Shown here: piece by piece, positions 24,963-31,477 of the stretch
Position numbering within the stretch: position 1 is the first letter of the stretch
How the letters are laid out: the number at the start of each line of letters is the position of its first letter
Source: an uncultured Lachnospiraceae bacterium
GTDB lineage: Bacteria > Bacillota > Clostridia > Lachnospirales > Lachnospiraceae
NCBI GenBank assembly: GCA_910585905.1
Contig: CAJUID010000034.1
Location: 1 to 33,372 of the forward strand
Reading direction: 5' to 3'
DNA: 33,372 nucleotides
Program-made: the position numbers and the translations under genes
Notes under the pieces: model-generated
Databases searched by the model: none
What the model was told of the DNA's origin: nothing
The model's input: only the letters and a program-made list of their open reading frames with translations

Positions 24963-26117
24963 TTAATGAACAAACTTTGTATTCTCACCAATCCAATCTT
25001 TTACCACAACAATCAAAGCTGTATGTTCCAGGTAATTTTTATTCTTTTCTTCATAGTCCTCCCTGCTTTTATATGAAGCAGAATTATTCTCATATTCGTC
25101 CTTTAAAATCTCATCATAATCCTCTTTCGTATACTGGAGCTTTTCTTTTTGCGCAATCGTCTCAGCTACCAAAATCTCCTTTACAGTATCCTTTGCCAGG
25201 TCTTCCAACTGTGTTTCTTTAAACTCTTCCTCATTTTCACAGCCAAAAGATTGAAAGAATTCATCACGGCTCACACCAGTTAAGTCAGCCATATCATAGT
25301 ATCCCTGCAAAACCTCATTGCGCGCTGATGCAAGAAGAGTCTTAGGATATTTTTTTACCTTGCAGTCATACATCACATCTGACCAGACAAATTCGAGTTT
25401 ATCTTCTTCATTTTCCTTTTCTAGCTTTTTCTTTAAACTTGCCGTATGCTCCTCCACTGTATCATAATTTGAAATCGACTGCACAAACTCATCATTATAC
25501 TCAGGAATAATTGATTCGCCGCAGATATATTTCAAAGTAACCGTATAAGAGATTTCTTTTCCGTCAATTTCATTATCTCCATAAAAATTTTCCGGTACAG
25601 TCAATTTGAAATTTTTCTTCTGGCCACACTGCATTCCCATAATTGCATCTTCAAACCCCGGAGCCCATCCTCCTGAGCCAAGCTCTACATAATCACTGCC
25701 ACAAATACTATCTACCTTTTTTCCGCCAATAGAACCTTCAAAATCTGCATATACCATATCACCTTCCTGAGCAATGCCTCTCTCCTGCTCATATGTGGTG
25801 TATTCCTCAATCAAGCTGTCTATCTCAATCTGGATGTCCTCGTCCGTAGCCGCCAAAGATACCTCACGCCCCTTATACTTACCAAGATTGACACACTCAC
25901 TTGCAGTATACTTCTCCACTTCAACCTCCTGCAGTTTTTCTTCTTTCTTTTCACTGTTCATTGGAGACTTTAATAATGGAAATGCCCAGGCAAAACCAAG
26001 GCCGATTGCAATTCCAACTACTAAAATTGCTGTGCAGATAAAAATCGTTTTTTTCTTTTCTGATGCTGGTATTATCTCCATAAATTCATCTGTCTCTACT
26101 TTTTCTTTTTGGCTCAT
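24963..26117 (-). CDS. Membrane-anchored trigger-factor-like peptidyl-prolyl isomerase
   Basis: 384 residues. A short basic cytoplasmic segment and one membrane helix (about 24-47, TIFICTAILVVGIAIGLGFAWAF) precede an outside region. Residues ~118-198 form an FKBP-type prolyl isomerase domain like that of trigger factor (GDMVYADFEGSIGG, LGSGGWAPGFEDAIMGMQCGQKK, FTLTVPE-like strand). Residues ~205-380 are helical and Glu/Lys-rich like the C-terminal chaperone arms of trigger factor. The N-terminal ribosome-binding domain is absent and replaced by the anchor. It is therefore probably an extracytoplasmic foldase for secreted or surface proteins, analogous in job to PrsA. GGAGG precedes the ATG. 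It sits 26 bases after the HAD phosphatase gene and 29 before the coiled-coil gene. Confidence 0.88.
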   Translation of the reverse strand: MSQKEKVETDEFMEIIPASEKKKTIFICTAILVVGIAIGLGFAWAFPLLKSPMNSEKKEEKLQEVEVEKYTASECVNLGKYKGREVSLAATDEDIQIEIDSLIEEYTTYEQERGIAQEGDMVYADFEGSIGGKKVDSICGSDYVELGSGGWAPGFEDAIMGMQCGQKKNFKLTVPENFYGDNEIDGKEISYTVTLKYICGESIIPEYNDEFVQSISNYDTVEEHTASLKKKLEKENEEDKLEFVWSDVMYDCKVKKYPKTLLASARNEVLQGYYDMADLTGVSRDEFFQSFGCENEEEFKETQLEDLAKDTVKEILVAETIAQKEKLQYTKEDYDEILKDEYENNSASYKSREDYEEKNKNYLEHTALIVVVKDWIGENTKFVH

Positions 26118-26143
26118 CCTTGTTCCTCCATCTTTGTTCTAAG

Positions 26144-26803
26144 TTATTTTGTATGAAAAAAATCTAACAGTTCTTCAACTTGATATACAATATAATCTGC
26201 CTGATATTCTTTCAGTTCCTGCTCCGATCCAAATCCCCATGTAACGCCAAGCGACGCGATTCCGCAATCCTTAGCCCCCAGAATATCATGTTTCCTGTCA
26301 CCAACCATAATTACCTCTGGCTTAGACTCCTCTGAAATCTGCATTCTCCGAAATACTTCCCTGATAATATCTGCTTTCTTATTCCGCTTCCCATCCATGG
26401 TACTTCCTACTACTTCGTCAAAATATCCCTCGACCGCAAAATGTTCCAATATCCGCTTTGTATATTCCTCAGGCTTCGATGTAGCAACTGCCAATAGAAA
26501 ACCTTCTTCTTTTAATTTTGCTAATACAGTATCTATTCCTTTATATAATTTATTTTCAAAAATACCGACTGTACTATAACGTTCTCTGTACTTTCTAACT
26601 GCTTGCTCTGCCTCTTTAAAACTCATACCAGAAAAGTTCTGAAAACTATCAATCAACGGCGGACCAATAAACTGCCATAATTCTTTTTCCGGCGGAATTT
26701 GTAGGCCAGCGGATTCCAACGCATACTTAACACAATTCAAGATCCCTTCCCCAGAATCCGTAATCGTTCCATCAAGGTCAAATAATATATAATTCCAAGA
26801 CAT
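26144..26803 (-). CDS. HAD-family hydrolase, phosphoglycolate phosphatase-like
   Basis: 219 residues. Motif I is ILFDLDGTITDS (nucleophile Asp9), a helical cap with the PGP/PpaX-like pattern follows (ALESAGLQIPPEKELWQFIGPPL), motif II is LLAVATSKP (Thr/Ser), motif III uses the Lys in GKRNKKADIIREVF and motif IV is IMVGDRKHDILGAKDCG. These proteins dephosphorylate small phosphate esters such as phosphoglycolate or pyrophosphate; the substrate is not readable from the sequence. The start at 26803 is preceded by GGAGGAAAAT; the longer frame to 26992 would read through the upstream structured element and is rejected. First gene of the phosphatase-foldase-membrane protein group. Confidence 0.92.
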   Translation of the reverse strand: MSWNYILFDLDGTITDSGEGILNCVKYALESAGLQIPPEKELWQFIGPPLIDSFQNFSGMSFKEAEQAVRKYRERYSTVGIFENKLYKGIDTVLAKLKEEGFLLAVATSKPEEYTKRILEHFAVEGYFDEVVGSTMDGKRNKKADIIREVFRRMQISEESKPEVIMVGDRKHDILGAKDCGIASLGVTWGFGSEQELKEYQADYIVYQVEELLDFFHTK

Positions 26804-26890
26804 ATTTTCCTCCAAATTTGTGTTATTATTTAGGCAAAACATAAAACGTTTTTGTTGACGGGCAACTATTCTAACGAAAATACTACTGTA

Positions 26891-26992
26891 CAAAAAACAA
26901 AAAGAGCCCGGGAAGGCTCTTTTTGTCGGATAACTCGCGTTATCCAGCGTATAATAGGGTGGGAGTAGAAAGTTTTCACTTTCTGATGTCAA
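26891..26992 (-). ncRNA. Candidate structured small RNA or attenuated leader
   Basis: On the minus strand three hairpins follow in order: AGAAAGT/ACTTTCT capped by GAAA (26984-26967), GGATAAC/GTTATCC capped by GCGA (26945-26928), and a terminator stem with T5-G-T6 (26925-26891). Both tetraloops are of the stable GNRA class only on this strand. The 21 bases between the first two hairpins are pyrimidine-rich. A TTGACA/TCTACT promoter-like pair (26987-26992 / 26964-26969) overlaps the first hairpin, so that hairpin might instead be an operator. It lies about 90 bases before the HAD phosphatase start. No match to a riboswitch class I know. Confidence 0.45.
26898..26925 (-). terminator. Strong intrinsic terminator upstream of HAD gene
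   Basis: Perfect 11-bp stem CAAAAAGAGCC / GGCTCTTTTTG with a 6-base loop. On the minus strand it is followed by a further T6, making it a strong terminator; on the plus strand it would also work. No minus-strand gene ends here, which is why a short RNA or attenuation is proposed. Confidence 0.8.
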
Positions 26993-27030
26993 GTATATAG
27001 ATTAGTTATGTCCAAAATATGTCTATTTTA

Positions 27031-27045
27031 TGAACAAGTTGTTCA
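27031..27045. promoter_or_regulatory. 15-bp palindrome, possible operator
   Basis: TGAACAAGTTGTTCA: 7-base perfect arms with one central base, in the gdhA / HAD-phosphatase divergent gap. It resembles a dimeric repressor site. Spacing differs from Gram-positive LexA boxes by one base. Confidence 0.4.
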
Positions 27046-27194
27046 TATTTCTATTCGTTTTCTTTTTGATTTTTTCCTCATTATAATAAGGTGAATTCGC
27101 CGCCTTTAACTACGAAATCGGACTCCTGTATGTAGTTATTTTTGTATACAAGTATTTTTTTAGCTAAAATGTCCAATTTTTTTCAAAGAAAGAA
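27046..27194. other. AT-rich divergent intergenic region
   Basis: With the flanking elements this belongs to a 474-base gap (26804-27277) between divergently transcribed genes. It holds a possible minus-strand -10 (TATAAT at 27080-27085) with a weak -35 eighteen bases upstream, and a plus-strand 6-bp hairpin AACTAC/GTAGTT (27108-27137) followed by T5. No coding frame longer than a few dozen codons with a ribosome binding site is visible. Confidence 0.5.
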
Positions 27195-27223
27195 TTGAAA
27201 TTTTTAACAATTCATGCGATACT
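27195..27223 (+). promoter_or_regulatory. Candidate gdhA promoter
   Basis: TTGAAA (27195-27200), a 17-base spacer and GATACT (27218-27223). Transcription would begin near 27230, giving a short leader that opens with a TAGTAC/GTACTA hairpin before AAAGGAGG. Confidence 0.5.
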
Positions 27224-27277
27224 ATAGCATAGTACAAAAAGGGGTACTAAAAATAAAGCAAAGGAGGTTTTTTAGCA

Positions 27278-28630
27278 ATGGCGTTAAAAAATCAGTATCT
27301 AATTGACTTACTTGAGACAGTGAAAAAAAGAAATGCCGGTGAACCAGAGTTCATCCAGGCTGTAACAGAGGTATTTACCTCACTAGAACCAGTCGTAGAA
27401 AAAAGACCTGACCTCGTAGATGCAGGTGTATTTGAGCGTATCGTTGAACCAGAACGCCAGATCATTTTCCGTGTGCCTTGGGTCGATGACAATGGCAAGA
27501 CACAGGTAAATAGAGGTTTCCGTGTTCAGTTTAATTCTGCAATCGGACCATATAAGGGCGGCCTTCGCCTTCACCCATCCGTATATAGCGGAATCATCAA
27601 ATTCCTTGGTTTTGAGCAGATTTTTAAAAATAGTCTAACAACCCTTCCTATCGGTGGCGGCAAAGGCGGTTCCGACTTTGATCCAAAAGGAAAAAGTGAT
27701 GGAGAAGTTATGCGTTTCTGCCAGAGCTTTATGACAGAGCTTTGCAGGCACATCGGGCCTGACTGTGATGTCCCAGCTGGCGATATCGGAACTGGCGCAA
27801 GAGAAATCGGTTATATGTTCGGCCAGTATAAGAGAATCCGCAACGAGTGGACAGGCGTCCTTACTGGAAAGGGTTTGACATACGGCGGTTCCCTTGCCCG
27901 TACAGAAGCTACTGGATTTGGCCTTTGCTACTTCACTGATGAAATGTTAAAAGCAAATGGCAAAAGCTTTAAGGATCAGACTGTTGTTATTTCCGGTTCT
28001 GGTAACGTTGCAATCTATGCCACAAAGAAAGCAACAGAGCTTGGCGCAAAAGTAGTTGCTCTCTCTGACTCAAATGGATATATTTATGATCCAGATGGAA
28101 TCGACCTTCCTGTTGTAAAACAGATTAAAGAAGTAGAAAGAGGACGCATTAAAGAATATGTTGAGCGGACATCCCACAGCAATGCTTCTTATACAGAAGG
28201 ATGCAGCGGAATTTGGACAATTAAATGTGATATTGCGCTCCCTTGCGCAACACAAAATGAGATTGACGAAGAAAGCGCTAAAACTCTAGCTACAAACGGA
28301 TGCTATGCAGTAGCCGAGGGTGCAAACATGCCATCTACTCCAGAAGCAATTGATGTATATTTTGCAAACAATATGCTCTATGGACCTGCTAAGGCTGCTA
28401 ATGCCGGCGGCGTAGCTACCTCTGCACTTGAGATGAGCCAGAACTCCGAAAGGCTTTCATGGACTTTTGATGAAGTTGACGAAAAGCTTCATGGCATTAT
28501 GGTCCAGATTTTCAAATCCTGCGATGAAGCCTCCAAAGAATATGGTATGAAAGGAAATTACATGGCTGGCGCAAATATCGCTGGCTTCCTAAAAGTTGCT
28601 GAGGCTATGAAAGCCCAGGGCTGTGTCTAA
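27278..28630 (+). CDS. gdhA: Glutamate dehydrogenase
   Basis: 450 residues, the hexameric small GDH class. Signatures: FRVQFNSAIGPYKGGLRLHP, the catalytic-Lys motif LPIGGGKGGSDFDPKGKSD, CDVPAGDIGTGAREIGYMFGQYKR and the nucleotide-binding GSGNVAIYATKKA. The second strand of that fold ends in ALSDSNG, which resembles NADP-dependent enzymes (NAD-type clostridial ones have SGPDG there), so NADPH preference and an ammonia-assimilation role are likely but not certain. The site AAAGGAGG lies ten bases before the ATG. It is the only plus-strand gene in the window, a single-gene unit with its own promoter and terminator. Confidence 0.97.
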   Translation: MALKNQYLIDLLETVKKRNAGEPEFIQAVTEVFTSLEPVVEKRPDLVDAGVFERIVEPERQIIFRVPWVDDNGKTQVNRGFRVQFNSAIGPYKGGLRLHPSVYSGIIKFLGFEQIFKNSLTTLPIGGGKGGSDFDPKGKSDGEVMRFCQSFMTELCRHIGPDCDVPAGDIGTGAREIGYMFGQYKRIRNEWTGVLTGKGLTYGGSLARTEATGFGLCYFTDEMLKANGKSFKDQTVVISGSGNVAIYATKKATELGAKVVALSDSNGYIYDPDGIDLPVVKQIKEVERGRIKEYVERTSHSNASYTEGCSGIWTIKCDIALPCATQNEIDEESAKTLATNGCYAVAEGANMPSTPEAIDVYFANNMLYGPAKAANAGGVATSALEMSQNSERLSWTFDEVDEKLHGIMVQIFKSCDEASKEYGMKGNYMAGANIAGFLKVAEAMKAQGCV

Positions 28631-28661
28631 TCAGATAAGAAAAACTAATTCCGAATAACAT

Positions 28662-28716
28662 AAAAAGGGCAGAACAATCATTTCATCAAACAATGATCTG
28701 TTTCTGCCCTTTTTTA
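28662..28716. terminator. Bidirectional terminator between gdhA and PLC-like gene
   Basis: A 13-bp stem AAAAAGGGCAGAA / TTCTGCCCTTTTT encloses a partly paired loop, with T-runs on both strands. It serves gdhA on the plus strand and overlaps the stop codon of the convergent PLC-like gene. Confidence 0.9.
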
Positions 28717-29430
28717 AGTCAAATATCCCTCGATAAATAGCCGCTGTACAATCTCCTCTATGACCTCCCCGATAAACTGCACCATGCTTTCATATTCCAA
28801 AAAACGGAGTTCTCCTTCTGCATGCTCTTCCTCAAAAAAATGCCCTAAAATCCAAGTACGGCTTGCCGTCAGCTCTTCCTCTGTAATCATCCCCTTAATT
28901 TCATAGGGCTTTACACGTTTTAAAGAAGCATATGCCTCCCTAAGCTCTGGATACTCCCGAATCAGCCTAAAGTCCACGAAATCCGTCTCCTTGCCAAACC
29001 GGATAAACGTTTCTCGGTCCTGTTCTGTCAAACCAATCACCGAAATATTCTCAAAAAACTTCGGGCGTTCTTTTAATATAAACCTCTGATCCGTCATCAT
29101 ATGGGTAATATACCCGAGATACAACCCTGGACATTTCCTTTCATCCTGCTTATGCGCCTCCCAGAACTCTCTTAACCGCTTCTCAAAAAGCGGCACCATG
29201 CCTGGCTTGTCAAAACTGCCGTCCGGTATCCCATCTCGAAAATGCGTGTGCAGCTTCATCTCACGCTGATACCCTGCCCTAGCCATAATGCCGTCTGGAC
29301 AAATATTCCCCGCGATAAAATAATCCTGTTCCGGTTTTAAGGATGCGTCAAACGAATATCTTGCTCCCCTGTCCACAAGTTTTTGCAGCAATCTTTCTGC
29401 TATAAGAAGATGAACCACCGTTCCAGCCAT
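28714..29430 (-). CDS. Zinc-dependent phospholipase C-like protein
   Basis: 238 residues. The pattern matches the bacterial zinc-dependent PLC-like family (PF00882 type): MAGTVVHLLIAERLL with His7, GNICPD (Asp46), KLHTHFRD (His61, His63, Asp66) and LGYITHMMTDQ (His110, Asp114). These His/Asp positions would bind the metal cluster. There is no signal peptide, so unlike secreted PLCs it should stay in the cytoplasm, and its substrate is unknown. The start at 29430 has AGGGAG six bases upstream and puts the first metal ligand at the usual place; the longer frame to 29463 is rejected. It follows the cyclase gene by 83 bases and converges on gdhA. Confidence 0.8.
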   Translation of the reverse strand: MAGTVVHLLIAERLLQKLVDRGARYSFDASLKPEQDYFIAGNICPDGIMARAGYQREMKLHTHFRDGIPDGSFDKPGMVPLFEKRLREFWEAHKQDERKCPGLYLGYITHMMTDQRFILKERPKFFENISVIGLTEQDRETFIRFGKETDFVDFRLIREYPELREAYASLKRVKPYEIKGMITEEELTASRTWILGHFFEEEHAEGELRFLEYESMVQFIGEVIEEIVQRLFIEGYLT

Positions 29431-29513
29431 ATTTTCTCCCTTCCAAAACCAGCCCGCAACCACTTTACTATTGGTACATAATATGGCAATAGCTGATTTC
29501 TAATTTCCGCCGA

Positions 29514-31178
29514 TTAAAGCTCACCATAAAATGCATATGCGTTTCTTCCGTTTTTCTTTACATCATACATTGCCTTATCTGCTGCCGCCACTAAATCCGT
29601 CTGGTTCTGTGCATCTTCTGGATACAAGGCAACACCAATGCTGGCATGTATGTAGTATTCCTTTTCATCAAGAACTACCGGCTCATGGAATACTTTCTGA
29701 ATCTGCTTCAAATATCCTACAATCACTTCTCTGTCCGTATCATCAATAATCGCTGTAAATTCATCCCCAGCCAGGCGATACACAGAAAACTTCGCATCAG
29801 CCAGATTCCTTACGCGCGCTGCCATTTCCTTCAACACAATATCACCATTATTATGCCCTAAGGTATCATTAATCTCCTTAAAATGGTCAATATCGTATAG
29901 TATCATGGCAAACTCCCCGCCTCCCTCTATCTTTTTTGTCAAACTATCCATAAAAACTCCCCGGTTGCTAAGCCCGGTCAAATAATCCATTTTGGCGGCC
30001 TTAACCAGAGAAAATTTTGCATTTTCCAACGAACGGTTCAAATTTCTCTTGCGTAAATTGTCAATAAATAGCACAAACATCAGCAGAACAAGAATCATCC
30101 CAATAACAGCCGATATCCTGATCATTGCAATATTTTTTTCAACAAATGTAGGTTTGTGATTGATTATCTGTCTTTCTTTGGGCAAATCAACTGCTGAAAT
30201 GTTAAACCGATTCATCACATTCTCATCAAAAAGAAATGTCCTCGGCGTGTCCAGCTCCAAGTCAATCTTAGAAAAATCAGCTCCATCCAGATATTGCTGA
30301 ACCATCTGGGCTGCAATCTTACCCATCTGCTTTTGTGAAACCATCTCGCCTCCCAAAAAACCATGTCCCATCCCAATCGATACAACACAGAATGTTGGAA
30401 TCTTTGCAGAAGAAGTAACCATCTGGATTCCCTTGGAGCCAGTATAGCGATTTCCATCTGCATCCTCGCTGCACATAATATACAACAGAATACTATCACG
30501 ATCCAAAGATGACAGTGCAGATACCAACTCCTTCTTTGTCATCTGAGACGCATTCAGTTCCTCGAATTCCAATTGCTCAAACACCTTACGATACTCATAA
30601 AACACTTTCCGCTCACTGACACCGGTTATGGTATCATCCAGAATCGCCACAATTTTCTTTGCATCAGGATATAATTTAGATGCGAATGAAATTGTATTTT
30701 GATAGGACAATGATTCCACAACTCCTGCAATCAGCGGATTACGTGTCGCCGTTTTCGCCGCCGAAATATCATTTACCCCCTCGAACGCAATCGGTATGCC
30801 AGGAAAAAGTTCTTCCTGATATGTCAGTGCAAACTGAAAGGCAGCATCATCTCCCACAATTAAAGCATCATATGCTGGAACTTCCTGCAAAAACTGCTTC
30901 ATAGACTGATAAAATAACTGTAGGCTCTCCTCCGAACTGCTATTCTTGGTGTCCATAAACTTATAATCCAAATCCACATCTTTCGATAACGCTTCCTGAA
31001 TTCCCGCAATCTGCTCTGGAACCGTCTCCCACGCGTACGAATAAGAACTGATAAATAGCACACGTTTCCCTTTTGTCTCTGCAGATGCGGCTACAGAAAC
31101 TACAAGCATCCATGCCAAAACAGCAATACAACCTGCCAGCCGACGTAGACTCCTGATACCTGCCCGCTTATTATGCAT
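29514..31178 (-). CDS. Diguanylate cyclase with extracytoplasmic ABC-substrate-binding-like sensor
   Basis: 554 residues. A signal peptide or N-terminal anchor (LAGCIAVLAWMLVVSVAASA) leads to a ~310-residue domain resembling ABC_sub_bind-type periplasmic binding folds (VLFISSYSYAWETVPEQIAGI, DALIVGDDAAFQFAL, IPIAFEGVND). A membrane helix (about 352-374) and a C-terminal GGDEF domain (~398-554) follow. The GGDEF domain keeps LYDIDHFKEINDTLGHNNGD and reads RLAGDEF (AGDEF, 470-474) at the active site, a tolerated variant. The upstream RxxD inhibitory site is missing. It should make cyclic di-GMP in response to an external ligand and not be product-inhibited at the I-site. The start at 31178 has GGGGAG well spaced; an ATG at 31205 is possible. 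Confidence 0.9.
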   Translation of the reverse strand: MHNKRAGIRSLRRLAGCIAVLAWMLVVSVAASAETKGKRVLFISSYSYAWETVPEQIAGIQEALSKDVDLDYKFMDTKNSSSEESLQLFYQSMKQFLQEVPAYDALIVGDDAAFQFALTYQEELFPGIPIAFEGVNDISAAKTATRNPLIAGVVESLSYQNTISFASKLYPDAKKIVAILDDTITGVSERKVFYEYRKVFEQLEFEELNASQMTKKELVSALSSLDRDSILLYIMCSEDADGNRYTGSKGIQMVTSSAKIPTFCVVSIGMGHGFLGGEMVSQKQMGKIAAQMVQQYLDGADFSKIDLELDTPRTFLFDENVMNRFNISAVDLPKERQIINHKPTFVEKNIAMIRISAVIGMILVLLMFVLFIDNLRKRNLNRSLENAKFSLVKAAKMDYLTGLSNRGVFMDSLTKKIEGGGEFAMILYDIDHFKEINDTLGHNNGDIVLKEMAARVRNLADAKFSVYRLAGDEFTAIIDDTDREVIVGYLKQIQKVFHEPVVLDEKEYYIHASIGVALYPEDAQNQTDLVAAADKAMYDVKKNGRNAYAFYGEL

Positions 31179-31272
31179 TTTCTCTCCCCGAATAGAATAT
31201 TTCATCTCCTATTTTCATCTCCCTCATCTGAGTTCTTAATTACAATCCATATGACTATTATTTACACGGTCA

Positions 31273-31407
31273 ATGACATGATTAAGGTGTCAAAAGCCCC
31301 TTCGGGGCGAAACCGACACAAATATGTGTGTTTGCAAGCAAGCTTGCAACACCACATGTTGTGTTCGGTCGGTGCAAAGCACCCTTTTGACACCCTAATC
31401 ATGACAT
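31273..31407. repeat. MITE-like palindromic element with possible 7-bp target duplication
   Basis: The 121-base element (31280-31400) has 17-base terminal inverted repeats matching at 16 positions (GATTAAGGTGTCAAAAG at the left; one A/G difference on the right). Inside are GCCCCTTCGGGGC, a long imperfect central stem with TTGCAAGC/GCTTGCAA at its tip, and GGTGCAAAGCACC, so it could fold into a three-armed cruciform. ATGACAT occurs on both sides, as a target duplication would. That word is nearly self-complementary, so the outer symmetry could also be extended inverted repeat. No coding gene lies inside. Confidence 0.7.
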
Positions 31408-31477
31408 AAAAACTACATCTTTTCAATAATACTATACACCAAATCTTAATAGAAAAAAAGAGGAATTCTAAATCCAC

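Noticed and set aside
26804..26992. N-terminal extension of the HAD phosphatase
   Set aside because: It would translate through the terminator hairpin and structured leader; the ATG at 26803 has GGAGG and gives the normal family N-terminus.
27031..27045. LexA (SOS) box
   Set aside because: Gram-positive LexA sites have GAAC and GTTC separated by four bases; here the gap is five, and neighbouring genes are not SOS-type.
31262..31477. Minus-strand 71-codon open frame
   Set aside because: It runs through the palindromic repeat element and codes mostly for its hairpins; no ribosome binding site or protein family pattern.
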